A DNA stretch of 64,000 nt from Antedon mediterranea (taxonomy: Eukaryota > Echinodermata > Crinoidea > Comatulida > Antedonidae). Shown here piece after piece: positions 1-14,671 of the stretch. Position 1 is the first letter of the stretch; each line of letters starts with the position of its first letter. Under the pieces are notes generated by a model, which saw only the letters and a list, made by a program, of their open reading frames with translations, had not been told where the DNA came from and ran no database searches. Made by a program: the position numbers and the translations under genes. The stretch is from NCBI RefSeq assembly GCF_964355755.1, contig NC_092676.1, forward strand, positions 7,298,288-7,362,287, given 5' to 3'.

Positions 1-2883
<2,883 letters not shown>

Positions 2884-2986
2884 TAAAGTGAACAATGGTT
2901 AATATTTCTTTAAATGGCCGCGATTCTTGACAAAAAGGGAAAACATGTTTTTGTCAATGAACCTACAAATATTTGAAATATATTAG

Positions 2987-3135
2987 GAATGAACTGGAAT
3001 AGGAATGAACTGGAATAAACTGGATTAGGAGTGAACTGGAATAAACTGGATTAGGAGTGAACTGGAATAAACTGGATTAGGAGTGAACTGGAATATACTT
3101 GATTTGGAATGAACTGGAATGAACTGGAATAAACT
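2987..3135. repeat. Minisatellite, about 26-bp unit
   Basis: Units of the form GAACTGGAATAAACTGGATTAG recur four to five times, degenerating at the right into shorter GAATGAACTG units. The array lies about 100 bp past the NSUN4 stop. It has no coding sense. Confidence 0.9.
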
Positions 3136-3620
3136 ATGTACGTTTTAATATTTACTATAAATCTATATCAAACTACAAATGTTCACCAATTTATTGGTTC
3201 ATATGAAATAAATGATTAAAACATCTACAAAGACAGGTTTTTATATATTTTTATTCTTATTTAGAAAAAGGTATCTATTATACGATATTAAATAAAACAA
3301 AAAATAATTATTGATTTGTTTGTGTGGATGACTGAAGTAAACTGTACTATTAGTAACCCATAACAATTCCCATTTATACTCATTATAGTGTATCTATCTC
3401 TTTGTAATGTATAAATTTAAGGATATGTAGGTTCATTTTAAATCAGTCACATCATAAATATATTAATTTACTCCATTCACCATAATATTAAAATCCTAAA
3501 AATCTGTTTTAAATGAAAGACTTCATTAAAATAATATTCAGAAGTAGGGTGGGTAAATATAGGCTGTGATTCACATAAATATAAATGGTTTTATCTTGAC
3601 CTTCTATCAGAGCAGCATCT

Positions 3621-3783
3621 AAAGCTTTGTCTACACTATCAAACTTTATGTGACAAAAAAATGGTATGTGCCTTTATATGGACATGGTGATGAAAACTAC
3701 CATTTTTGGGTATATCACTACCATATTTGGGCACATCACACTTTCTTTTGTCAAACTAGTTTGATAGTGTAGACAAAGTTTAA
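3621..3783. mobile_element. MITE, CTGTCTACACTATCAAAC family
   Basis: The ends form an imperfect inverted repeat: AAAGCTTTGTCTACACTATC at the left and GATAGTGTAGACAAAG at the right. The interior carries the short unit TTTGGGCACATCACAC that other copies share. Further copies: about 896-1015 (degraded), 9057-9193, 20401-20875, 24258-24567, 24928-25079, 31220-31640 (expanded), 32088-32231, 37283-37446 and 57946-58083. No coding capacity, so a non-autonomous DNA element. TA-type targets are likely but not proven. Confidence 0.85.
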
Positions 3784-3924
3784 GATATAAAACTTGCATC
3801 ACAATTAAATAGTTGTGGGTAGATATTATTGTCTTTAGTGTTTTACAATAAACAAAAATAATCAATACAAAATATCAGTATTTTTAAAATAATAATAATA
3901 CGGTAATACAATTAACATTATATG

Positions 3925-6617
3925 TCATTGATCATGAGGATATACATGTTTAAGCCATGGTCTTGCTAGGTAACGGGTTCCATCAAAACCTTCAAAATAA
4001 TCATCTACGTCGGGGTGAATAATCTGCAAAGACAAACAAATATTAATTTTTACAATCCAATGTTTGTTAAACCAAGGCAATCGAACAACAGGATGCTGAG
4101 TTCTGGAGATCAAAGGGTTTATCTGTGGCTGCGACATGATCAGTTCCACGCCCTTTAACAGATGTCGCGCCGCGGAGTATATGTACATAGTGCAGTACTG
4201 TTGGTATTTGTTGCAGCCAGACATAAGATCAAAGGACTGTTGCGACTTCCTATCTTGGCAAGGCAAGCTCTGTGTCCTGTTGTTAGATTGCCTTGGTTAA
4301 ACTCATTAACAATCATAGAGTTATTATATAAGAAACTAGAGAGTCAACTAGTCAACAACGAAGTGATGTCAACAGGACATAGCTGATAATACACTTGCCT
4401 TCATATTGCCTATTAATTCTATATTTTCTTGTGGAATGTATGTAGTCACTGCTGCAGATGATACATCCCTTGTATCCACTAGGATTGAATAGTTTGGCAT
4501 GTTTCTCCAATGCTGTTAAAGGAAAAGTATAAGGGACATCAAACTGTACAACTTGCGATACTGTGTTACTGGAAAAATATGTTCTTTTGTAAGAAATCAA
4601 TACAAGTTATTAAAAAACTATTCTATTCGAAAAGATCATCATGCGTTTGATCCAAAAATGAATGAGGTAATAATATGTACAGCGCTTAGAGTTTTCACAA
4701 CAGTAGGTGCTTTATAAATCCAGGATATTATTGTGTACTGATCTTCGGTGCTGCACTGCTGGCTGCCATGGGTCTTTAAAGGGCCTAAAATCCAATTTTA
4801 GTTAATTAGTTAATCATTTAAAGAATATTATTATGTTTAAAATCTAAATTTTACTTACTGGCTTATCCTTAGGATGCATTTCTTGGATCCAACTTTCAGG
4901 GGCCTAAATAAGAAATAAATATACAAAAATACTTATAGGTGTATTATCCTCTAAAAACATCAAAAATGAAGATTAATTATAAATCAGACTTTGAATGGGT
5001 TTATTTTTTAGTTTATCAAGTTAATCACTTCTGCAGAAAAAAAAAGCAAAAGTTTTCACTTATAAAAAGACAAACAGACGGTTATATTCAAACAAAACTT
5101 CATTGGCTGGCTGCCAATTTGACTTTTTTTTTTGCTTCATTACAGTTTTTCAGGTAAATCATTTTTTTATCCAATTTTTGGTCAAAGTTAATAACTATTA
5201 TGGAACAACAAAATGACATATTCAACAACAAAATAATTTTGTTCAATTAAATATACAGTATCTTTAATAATAAAACTTTCTTTGCCAAAAATGAATTGTA
5301 AAAGACATTTTAAAGTGTAAATAAATAACAAATGAATCACAATACCTGTGCAGTTTCATCCCAGCCTACAATGATCCCTCGATATCCCCATAACTTATGC
5401 CTAATCACTTGACCAATTCGGAATTTCACTTCAGCAGGTCGTTTAATTCTAGGATCTGGTGAGCCTACAAAAAAAAATCCCAAAAATGGTTTAGTTTTAG
5501 TGGAATACAAAAGCTTATTAAAGCCTACATCTCTTGTGAGATGTATACATATTGATAGGAAATGATTTTTAAAAAATTAATGTAATCAATTTATTTAATT
5601 ATTTAATTCTTACCTGCAAAATGCCCATTCGCTTTAAGCAAATTTAAAACTTCTACAGCCGGGCTTTCCCCAGCATCGTCATTTTCATCTCCATAACTCG
5701 CTCGTGTTTTACCCTCTAATAAGTTAACTATTTGTTTATACTTCTGTACAATCCATTTTTTCCATAAAAAAACATCGAAAGCCTTTGTTCTCCAATTTTC
5801 AAATTTCCAAGCTAACCTTTGGAAGGAAAAAATAAATAAAAATACAATAAAATAATCCAGTGGTATACTGTAAAACCTCTATTTAGGGGACACCTTGAAA
5901 ATGGGCTGGCTGTAGTGCCTTCTTGTTCATTTCACGGGAAAGAGTACCTTTCTATAATAGAAATGCCCACTCTGTCCCCAATATCTAGAAAATCCTTGTC
6001 ATCATACATTGGCAATTTTGTCAAGCCAATGTGCAAGAATTTGTTTTTACACTCTGTTGATTGGTCACAAGATAACATGTGACAGCAAACTGAGATTATC
6101 AAGATTATCAATGCAGCATGCTTTTTCCGTATTCAATAATAACAAGTATTGTAGCCATATTGTTTTTCATTTTTTGTATTCCATATTGTAAATATGCGCA
6201 TGAAAGTAGGTGGATGATGCAATGAAGGTGATCTAACAACAGGATGCTGAGCAGCTTGGGAGATCAAAGGGTTCATCTGTGGCTGCGACACGATCAGTTC
6301 CACGGCCTTTAGAAGACACTACACGCTGCGGAGAATATGTACATAGTACAGTACTGTTGGTATTTGTCGCAGCCAGACATAAGATCAAAGGACTGTTACA
6401 AGTTCCTATCTTGGCAAGACGAGCTCAGTGCCCTGTTGTTAAATTGCCTTCAATTTTTGGCCTTTTAATAAAATCTTGGAACATGATAAATTACTTACTG
6501 GTGAAGGGAGTCTCGTCTTTGAAGATCAGTGACTGGTTTCCATGTTGTTAGAAAGTACTGAATAGGTACAACCAAGATTAGAATGCATAGTGACCAAGGG
6601 ATACCTTGTGGCATCAT
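3925..6617 (-). CDS. YccV/HspQ-like (hemimethylated DNA-binding fold) domain protein with N-terminal membrane anchor
   Basis: Six coding exons on the minus strand: 6499-6617, 5614-5816, 5346-5464, 4859-4903, 4399-4512 and 3925-4023. They give 232 aa. Residues 5-25 form one hydrophobic segment (about SLCILILVVPIQYFL) after a short N-terminus, so a signal anchor or uncleaved signal peptide is likely. A basic, Trp-rich stretch follows (about 41-70), then an acidic linker. Residues about 119-232 match the YccV/HspQ-like domain: FRIGQVIRHKLWGYRG, then GWDE, then PNYSILVDTRD, then PQENIEL, ending IIHPDVDDYFEGFDG. The same domain ends vertebrate FBXO21, but no F-box is present here. The start is the first of two adjacent ATGs just after a 3' splice site. 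A non-coding first exon probably begins its donor at 7517. Function is not known to me. Confidence 0.82.
4074..4296. mobile_element. MITE with AAGGCAATCTAACAACAGG ends
   Basis: The left end reads like the reverse complement of the right end (CCTGTTGTTAGATTGCCTT). The interior is also partly palindromic (GATCAAAGG near the left, CCAGACATAAGATCAAAGGA near the right). It lies in the last intron of the YccV-like gene. Relatives are at about 6225-6450 and 11308-11608. Short and non-coding. Confidence 0.85.
4397..4398 (-). other. GC-AG intron donor
   Basis: The intron between the last two exons of the YccV-like gene begins with GC in the strong context AAG|GCAAGT. It ends at the acceptor next to 4023. 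Joining here gives an in-frame IGNMK-IIHPDV junction that fits the domain. No GT donor nearby does so as well. Confidence 0.75.
6225..6450. mobile_element. MITE, same family as 4074-4296
   Basis: Inverted ends GATCTAACAACAGG and CCTGTTGTTAAATTGCC, with the same interior words. It sits in the intron upstream of the second coding exon of the YccV-like gene. Confidence 0.82.
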
Positions 6618-8029
6618 ACACTGAAACAAAATAATATTGATAAAATATGTTTCAAATTACCAACTATTACTACCATAGTTACTAAAGGTTTCAAGTGCTA
6701 CATTTCATAAATTGAACTAAACTAACTACTAAACTAACAACTAAACTTTGTACAAATTATTGTGATCATTTTTGTATTATATTTAATTTAAAAAAACATG
6801 AACAATCATTGTTAAAACATGATCGCAAAAATTAGTTTATGATGTATGTCATCCTATGGCCTAATGCATGCATATACGATTATAGTGCTAATGTGTCATA
6901 TAGAGTCATATACAGCATACTGTATATCATTATCTATATACAGTGTAGCATATATTGTAAGAATAGAATCTAATATTAATTAAAAGCCTTATTATATAAA
7001 TAATAGTATTCAGTCTACACCACAATCTAGGATGCCCCATCAATACTCTTTACTCTATTGTATGCTGTACTGGATGCAAAAGATAGAGTTATTAATATTA
7101 GGGCAACGCCTATATTTTTTATAGGGAATATAGGCCTATCTATATATTATATATTTGTTTTTGTAATTTAATCTAGGCCTAGGCCTAGCTTGGCCCTAAC
7201 TAATTACTAAATTAATTAAATAAATCAAATAGGCCTACTATTTTAAATGGTTCCCCAAATGTTAACAATAATTTGGAAGTAAATTTACAAGAATCTGTCA
7301 TGTATTTCAAAGTAATCATCAGGTCTAAAATTAAAAACTACTTCGGTTAGGCCTAGCGTTATAGATAGCACTGGTCAAAAAATGCAACGGGCGTTGGAGT
7401 GGTTTAACCCGGTACAAAATTGTCGGAGCGTGCGTTCGATTGCGGCCTAGCTTTTAGACGCGTTATCATCTATGTATCGTATACTAATATAGAAAATTAA
7501 TCATCAAATTTACATACCAGGACTTAAACTGCACGTATATTGTATTGAATTAATATGTGCTGTTTGCAATCAAACAATATTTTAACAATTTTATATCACA
7601 TAAGGACACGTTGCATTAGCCATTTTCCCCGTTGGTTGTTTACGTTTTCTTCTTCTTTCTTAAGAGGGCGCACGTCCAAAACAATAATATCATTATTTTT
7701 GCAACTCTGGCCATGATGACAAGCATTATGTAAGACCAAAATAGTTTTAAATTAAAAATAAATAATAAAAGAAATAAAAATACTTTGAGTTATTCTGTAA
7801 AATGTAAGTATGCACAATTCTGAATATTCATAGTCTCTTTTATGAATCTTGTGTTTTGGATAAAGATATTTAATTCTACATTTAATTGAAAACTTGTGAT
7901 AATATAATAAATCATAATGCGGCCATATAGTGAGAATAAGATGACAGAGAGTATGGATGTTTGTTTCTTCTTGTTTTTGTACTGTATAATGCAGTATAGG
8001 TCTCATTTTATTTCAGACACTGTACAACA
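6618..8029. promoter_or_regulatory. Shared head-to-head region of YccV-like gene and COQ3
   Basis: The two genes diverge here. A candidate 5' UTR donor (CTG|GTATGT, minus strand) lies at 7517. TAGGCCTA words are frequent at 7130-7450. The stretch about 7380-7470 is richer in CpG than its surroundings. No other gene seen. A bidirectional promoter near 7450-7700 is likely by position only. Confidence 0.5.
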
Positions 8030-10053
8030 ATGAAGTTGCAGAGTTTGTTACGAAATATGGGAAGGTATCAATTTGCAAATTGTAGACAGAATAAAAGGTA
8101 CTGTATCAAAAGACATAATTTTCATCACTTATCACCACTACACCATCATTGAGTTGCGTTGGTCAAAACACTGTTACTTTGAAGACCATCATCCCAAAGA
8201 CATTGATTGAGTGTGAATAGAAAGTAAACACCCCAACTCTTCAACCTAGCACCTGCAAATTGCTAATGAGAGTACTAAATATCTAAGTTTCTTTTTCTCT
8301 TTTCAGATGTATGAATACAAACAAAGGTACGAGTGAAATGGATCCAGAAGAAGCAGAACATTTCCGGAAGCTTTCTGGCAAGTGGTGGGATTACAATGGA
8401 GTTTTCAAGCCCCTGCATAGCATGAACATCCTACGAGTGCCTTTTATACGTGATGCATTGTTTCCATTTTCAACGTCTACTTCAGAATCCAGACCCCTAG
8501 AAGGCATTAACATCCTTGATGTGGGTTGTGGTGGTGGACTACTAAGTGAGGTACAGATCAAGTGTTGTTAATCTAGGCCTAGATAACTATCTGGAGATTA
8601 TGAGACTCCAGACTATCTGAAGATTATGAGACTCCAGACTATCTGGAGATTATGAGTTTCAAATTTTACATGGAGAACAACATTTTGCATTAAAACAAAA
8701 CATCTCTATTTTTTCAGCCACTTGCAAGGTTAGGCGCCAATGTCACAGGAATCGACCTTGTATTGGAGAACATTAAAGCTGCCGCAGCACACGCCAATAA
8801 AGACAATACCCTAAAAGAGCATCTGACCTATTGTCATTGTTCAGTGAATGATCTGCTGGCAGAGAAGAGTGGTCATTATGATGCTGTGGTGATGTCAGAG
8901 GTCATTGAGCATATTACCAATAAAAATGATATTGTTCAACCTTGTTGTGCATTGCTAAAGGTATACAATATATTTTTGTAAAATGTATTTTTCATTTTAA
9001 ATACAAAAAAACAAGAAAAACCTCTTTTGCATAATTATATAAACTTTTTTTTTTTCTTTAGCTCTGTCTTTATGTAACAAAACAAAAACTGTGATGTGCC
9101 CATAAATGAACACGATGATGTCATAATACTACCACATTTGGGCACATCACACTTTTTTTTGTCAAACTAGCTTGATAGTGTAGACAGAGCTTTAATGATT
9201 GTTTTTCAGGACAGAGGTTCAATATTCATTACAACGATAAGCAAAACAATACTGTCACAAATACTTGCAGTATATGCAGTAGAATATATATTCAACATTG
9301 TGCCAAGGGGAACACATGATTGGAACAAGTTTATTCAACCGGAAAAAATGAAAAATATTTTGAAGCTGAGTAAGTTTTTACTGTAAAAGACAGCATTCCA
9401 ACAGTGGTTTAACAGCTATGAGCACTCACTGGCTAAACACAGTTGCCCCGGAGCTCATAAAGCTAAAAACGTCAGAGGCCTCCAGCGTTGGAGGGCCACT
9501 TAGGGTTCCAAAACCAGGGGCCTCAGTTCTCTACGTTATGCCACTGCATTCCAATATGGTTGTGAGTGTGGTAAGGGCATGTGGCGCAGTGTGTTGAACG
9601 CCAGACTACTGATCGTGAGATTAAATCCAAAGCTCATCACACTGCTTGTATCCTTAGGCTAGACACTTTACTTATGTTTGCCTCTAACACCCATGTGCTC
9701 AAATGGGTACCTGGTATAGGTGAAGACACAACCGTGTTGATTATGGCTGCAACATTATGGGAGTATGTTTCCTAATGGTTTGATCCAAAACATTACCGTC
9801 CGGGGTAATAATGTGAAGGCTTTGTGCATTAAGCGCTGTATATGATCAACGTATTATTAATATTTTTGTGAGACTAACTAATATACCAACCATCCTTATT
9901 GACAGGGTAATTAACCATTGTAAATTCATAATTGCAGATAACTGCCGTACGACCACTACAAAAGGAATGCAATTTAATCCAATCACAAATCAGTGGAGCT
10001 GGTCATCTGACGTCAGTATAAACTATGCTCTACATGCTGTCAAAGAAAGCTGA
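8030..10053 (+). CDS. COQ3: COQ3, ubiquinone biosynthesis O-methyltransferase
   Basis: Five exons: 8030-8097, 8307-8550, 8718-8960, 9210-9369 and 9938-10053, giving 276 aa. COQ3 is a mitochondrial, matrix-facing SAM-dependent enzyme that carries out both O-methylation steps of coenzyme Q synthesis. Seen: a short basic N-terminus (MKLQSLLRNMGRY) fit for import; the family start FRKLSGKWWDYNGVFKPLH; SAM motif I ILDVGCGGGLL at about 92-102; GIDLV; MSEVIEHI; SIFITTISKT; and the typical end IVPRGTHDWNKF...NQWSWSSDVSINYALHAV. Length is close to the mature enzyme of other animals. The final exon is joined through a phase-1 intron with donor A|GTAAGT. MITE and SINE copies lie in introns 3 and 4. Confidence 0.94.
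9415..9548 (+). repeat. Dispersed repeat, GCCTCCAGCGTTGGAGG family
   Basis: A related sequence lies in inverted orientation at about 13018-13190, and part of it at 25120-25205. Shared words are GAGCACTCACTGGCTAAAC, CAGAGGCCTCCAGCGTTGGA and a final ATGCCACTGC. Class unknown. Confidence 0.7.
9573..9850 (+). mobile_element. tRNA-derived SINE, family B
   Basis: It begins with GGGCATGTGGCGCAGTGTGT, a tRNA-like A-box region, then a degenerate B-box near 9615-9640. A body follows with TGCTTGTATCCTTAGGC and AATGGGTACCTGG, and it ends in AATAATGTG...GCGCTGTATATGA. Copies with the same order: 59225-59515 (+) and 63105-63305 (-). A tail fragment is at about 4660-4745. No target duplication worked out. 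Confidence 0.75.
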
Positions 10054-10768
10054 AGGAGTTGCAATAGTCGAGTGTTGGTACCAGAAATATAAGTGCTTGA
10101 CCACAACACAGGAGAAATTGGGGTGGACATACCAAAATGCCATGTCCAGTTGCCTATAAAGATTGACATATTATATTTGCAACAAGGACACATGTACTAA
10201 TCATATTTATGTCAAAGAGCATCATTTAACTGAGAGTCTTTTTGCTTAAGTCACATGCTTAAGTGAAAAACTGAGGGTTTTATTTATAAAAAGAGTTTTT
10301 TATCTCATGGATGGACTTCCATTTATAAATATTATTATATTATTTAAGGTTAAGATAATTTTTGTTTAAACTCTGCAATTCTTTTGTATAGAACACCAAA
10401 CAAACAAAGGTATAATGTTTTCAATATTTACTTCTCTGGTAAACAGATAAATATGTTCTGTTCTGAAAGCATAAATATATAGAACAGTATAGTATTACAA
10501 TGTCTTATTTAAAATGTTCCATATCAGAACCTCACTCTCTACAATTGATGGTATATATTACTGTTTTTCTAAAAATCACAGCACATAATTAAAGTTGGAT
10601 GAATTCAGTCAATCCACTAATTTCTGTTAATAATTTATCGTTTATATGAAAACATAAATATAAAACCTCTAAAAAAGTATAAAAATGTTTTACTTAATAG
10701 ATATAGAAAAAGCTTTTTAAAATAATATGTTTTTGAAAGACATAATTGTTGGCACCTATATGTTAAAA
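10054..10768. other. Convergent intergenic region, COQ3 / MATCAP
   Basis: COQ3 3' UTR and AT-rich spacer up to the MATCAP stop. No gene or clear repeat seen. Confidence 0.6.
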
Positions 10769-13700
10769 TCAACATTTCCATAATGGTTTAGGCTTTTCTT
10801 TCGATTTTTCAAAAGTGTTTGGACAGGAACGAGGCCGTTTGGAAAGCATCCACTTGTGCGGCGAATAAGGAATTGGCGACATGATTGACGACGATTGTGG
10901 AGCAATCCGATTACAAAAAGTCCGAACAGTCTTCTTTGACGGCTGACAACTCTTCGAATATTTCTTTGCAGATGGTATAGTTACAGAAATATTTATCTTC
11001 TTTAACTTAGCGCGTTTTGGCGAAAGCTTATCTTTAGACACTAGGTTATTCACAACAGCGATGTTCCAAAGGTTTTGTTTGTATTTCGCAACATCTTGAA
11101 GGAATGTCGGTAGCTTGATGCAATTCATGCGGGCTAGTCTCCGTATGCGAGGCAATTCCTCAACGGCGATTCGTCCACTGTATAGCAGTACGAAATCTGT
11201 TTCATCAATGTTTCGTAAAAGTTGCACAGCACCTAAAAAAAGAATTTACAATTGTAAAAAAAAAACTACACATATTATTAATAGGCTTACAGATCAGTTA
11301 ATTATACCAAGACAATCTAACAGGACACTAAGCTTCCCTTGCCAAGATAGGAACTTGTAACAGTCCTTTGATCTTATGTCTGGCTGCAACAAATACCAAC
11401 AGTACTGTACTATGTACATATCCTCCATGGCGTGTCTGTTAAAGGTTGTAGATCTAATCGTGTCACAGCCACAGATAAACCCTTTGATCTCCAGACACCA
11501 ACAGTACTATGTACATTATTCTCCGCAGCGAGTGGAACGGAGCGTGTTGCAGCCACATATAAGCCTTTGATATCCGGAGATCAGCAACCTGTTGTTAGAT
11601 TGCCTTGATCTGTACAGAGAGGAAAGTTATAGAGTGGAATCTCTATTAATAAAAGGACCCAACAAAGATAGGTGTCCCCTGAATAGATGTTGACCATAGT
11701 GTTTCCCCTTGTTCATTTTATAGGAAAGTGTTTTAATATACAGTAGGTGTCCCCTGAATAGGAGTTTCCAAAGGATTTGTTCCACTGTACAATGGGACAA
11801 TTACATGCATGACCTATTGTGCAATAAAAGAGATTTCTGTTTAATCTGTGCATACCTCATCTCAATCTATGTAAGCTTATTTAAAAGGTTTATACTTGTG
11901 TAGTCCTCCTCTTACCTGTAAAATAGCATTGATCTTTTCCGTAGCCACCAACATCATTGACATCATCAAGTACTCTTTTCACTCTCATCACCAGTTTCCA
12001 GCGATAGTTAGAATCTCTTACATACGTCCCTAGATGATCATACAGCTGTTGAAATGACATCTCTAAAGATTTGCATGCAGTGTCTGAAAAAAAAGAAATA
12101 AATATACTTATGAACTTCAGTAACTGGACATGTACAGATAATATAATTTAAAACCTTGAAAAGAAGCCCATGGGCCTCTTTTTTAGTACTTCTTTTTTTT
12201 CATAATAGGCTTTTTCTTCTTTTCAAAATGAATGCTGTACATCTTGTGAATTGCTTCTAGGATTTTTGACACATTACCTACCAATTTTACATATTTGTGA
12301 TCAACATACCATTTTAAACTGTAAAATAAATGTATGATATACTGCAAACTCGATCATACATTATATCATCTGCATCACAATCTGACATTAAATCACCATG
12401 TTCCTTTGATATTCAAATAGTCTATTTCGAAAAGAAGCTCAGTGGCTTGATTTTGAGATGGGTTTCTTATTGATGTTTTATGGTAATTAATATTGGTGCA
12501 AGGTTCTGAACATCATCACAAGTTATCTAGTATTAAATCACCTTGTTCCATTGATATTCAAATAGTTTATCTCGAAAAGAAGCCATAGTATATTGAAAAG
12601 AAGCCCAGCATGCTTGATTTCAAGATGGCCTTCTTTTCGAGATGGGGTTCTCTTGAAGGTATTGGTGCAAGGTTCTGGACAGCAATTTTAGCTCTAAAAT
12701 GATCATATTTGATTACTTACAATACAACAAAGCTGGTTTCCAGAGTAGTTGATGTTTAGCTTTCAGCAAGGTGTTGATAGTTGCTAGCCCTTCCTCTGTT
12801 TCAAGAAGTTTCTTTGATCTTAAACGGCCAATGCCAAATTGCTGTCGCTGAGAAAACCAAGGCTGTAGGCCATCATTGTACATACGAAGCTTTGGAAAAC
12901 CAGTTAAGGAGACATAACATAACATTTATGCAACACCATTAACTAAATAACTAATAGTGCCTGGTTAATGATTGACAAAAATGCACTTTTGTTTCTATAA
13001 TCTTAACACATTTCGCAGTGGAATAACGCAGAGGCACTCCAAGTTCCAACGTTGGAGGCCTCAGGTGTTTTTAGCCTTTTTTATCATATTTGAATGCCTG
13101 TTTTTTCCTCTGGACACTGCTCAGGGGCCACCATAAGCTCTGGGGCCCCTGGGTTTAGCCAGTGAGCACTCATAGCCAATACGCCATTGACATTTGACAT
13201 GATCAATCAAATTGTTTTTTTTTTAATATGCAGTATAAATTATAAACAAAACATTATGACACATGTCTGTTCAATGCAAATGAGACATTTATCATTCTCT
13301 GTGATAAAAAACATTTAAAAATAATTTGGATACATAGTGCGTTCCGATTTCATGATCCGCCAGGCAGACGATTCCATGCTCACGTAAAAACATGTTTTCT
13401 TTTGAATTCTGCAGTAACAGGTTGAAAGTCCTTGCTTCGGGTCGGTTAGCTTGGATACACGGGCCATGCCAACACATCTTGCCACTGAAAAGAAAAACAA
13501 ATTTAACATTCTAGTTGTAGTTGTCCCATGACCTAGATGATCGTAGGGGCTTAGCAGATGAGATACAGTAGTAGTACTCATCATGATACAATACACATTA
13601 ATTTGTTTAACCCTATTGCAATGACAAGCTGAGAGAGTAATAAATAACTAGTACTGGTTAGGTAAAACATTTCTGCTACAGATAAAAGAATATTACACAA

Positions 13701-14671
13701 TTACACAGTTCGGACACCTACAGTACAGGCCCTAAAAAAAGTGTCCCTTTAGTAGTGTTAAAAAAAAAATAATATTCATTAATTTCACAGGAAAGTGTTA
13801 CTTTAATAGGGTGTCCTCTAATAGGGTGTCCCCTAATAGGAATGTCCCAAAGGAGGACTGTATTGGCAATAAGGAGCGGTCTGATAAATTACCGCATCAA
13901 ACCAAATCAAAACCCAATGAACCACAGTGAACACATGGCTTTCAGTTTCTCACCATTTTCCTAGAGGAATGTTTTCTCATGTGCACTTTAAAGAACCTAG
14001 TACATCTTTCAAGAGGAGTAGGGGATTACACCAGTGTACCAGCCACTGATCATACCTGGGCCCTCTGGGTCAATTCAATTCAACCATGTGCGACTATACT
14101 CAAATGAGGTTTTGCACTGTATTGGATGATGATGAAGCATGACCCGTCATTTGGTTACTTCGTCAGACCTGTTTCATTTGGGGTTCATCATTGGAATGGG
14201 ATTCAGTGTCGTTCATTCAGTTTCCAAAAGGAGTATTTAAAATCTATTATACCTGCAAAGCAAGTCTTTACTCCAACATATTTTCACTTGGTTATTGCAG
14301 TTGTTTTCATACAGGTATCCCTTCACTTTATCAGTTGCCTCATCTACCGTTATTTTATCACCGAATGTTTTATTAAGGAACACATCACCACTTCCAAACA
14401 TACTGCACACTTTTTCTAAAACTGCTACCGCCTCGGGGAGAAGGTCAAACTTTATGTCTATGTGTCGCGCCTTCTGATTGTGCGACGCACAAATCTGGAA
14501 CTGCGGAATCTGGCCACGTTCAAGGAAATTGTCACGTAGTTCAAGATGATTGATGGGGTCTAGTTTAGACTTGAACCGATTTGGTGTTTCGTCAAAAGAC
14601 TGAATAACAATTGAATTCGTCCGGCGAGGTGCTGAAGATGCTTTTCTCGACTTTTCCTTTTTCTTTCTCAT
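10769..14671 (-). CDS. MATCAP: MATCAP, microtubule-associated tyrosine carboxypeptidase (KIAA0895/DUF1704 family)
   Basis: Five exons on the minus strand: 14253-14671, 13334-13484, 12721-12889, 11916-12083 and 10769-11232. They give 456 aa, in the range of the vertebrate paralogues. The family are metallopeptidases that remove the C-terminal Tyr of alpha-tubulin. Zinc site seen: HEIGTHY at 184-190, split from LRMYNDGLQPW by an intron placed right after the Tyr, then TEEGLA at about 221-226, which should hold the third ligand. The sequence around KMCWHGPCIQANRPEARTF and LLWKPALLYY is also typical. The N-terminus is basic (MRKKKEKSRK), as expected for a microtubule binder. The last exon has a Lys/Ser/Pro-rich, probably disordered tail. 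Vertebrate MATCAP1 and MATCAP2 cannot be told apart here; probably a single pre-duplication gene. Confidence 0.92.
11308..11608. mobile_element. MITE, AAGGCAATCTAACAACAGG family (longer copy)
   Basis: Ends GACAATCTAACAGG and CCTGTTGTTAGATTGCC are inverted. The interior duplicates the ACCAACAGTACT block. It lies in the last intron of MATCAP, 75 bp from the final exon. Confidence 0.82.
12170..12690. repeat. Degenerate tandem duplication with GAAAAGAAGCC words
   Basis: The segment at about 12385-12510 is repeated at about 12530-12680. Both copies have TTAAATCACC(A/T)TGTTCC, TTGATATTCAAATAGT, CGAAAAGAAGC and GGTGCAAGGTTCTG. Purine and pyrimidine words (GAAAAGAAGCC / GGCTTCTTTTC) occur in both orientations, so the strand could fold. 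In MATCAP intron 3. Confidence 0.75.

Larger units (their letters stand above)
2884..3924. other. Convergent intergenic region, NSUN4 / YccV-like gene
   Basis: No gene seen. It holds the 3' ends of two convergent genes, a 26-bp tandem repeat at about 2987-3135, and one MITE with CTGTCTACACTATCAAAC-type ends at about 3621-3783. Confidence 0.7.

Noticed and set aside
9868-9937. Possible extra 5' extension of the last COQ3 exon
   Set aside because: The open frame extends left, but the acceptor at 9937 gives the family sequence directly. The upstream residues have no match.
14126-14419. Plus-strand open frames over MATCAP exon 1
   Set aside because: Antisense shadow of the MATCAP coding exon and its intron.
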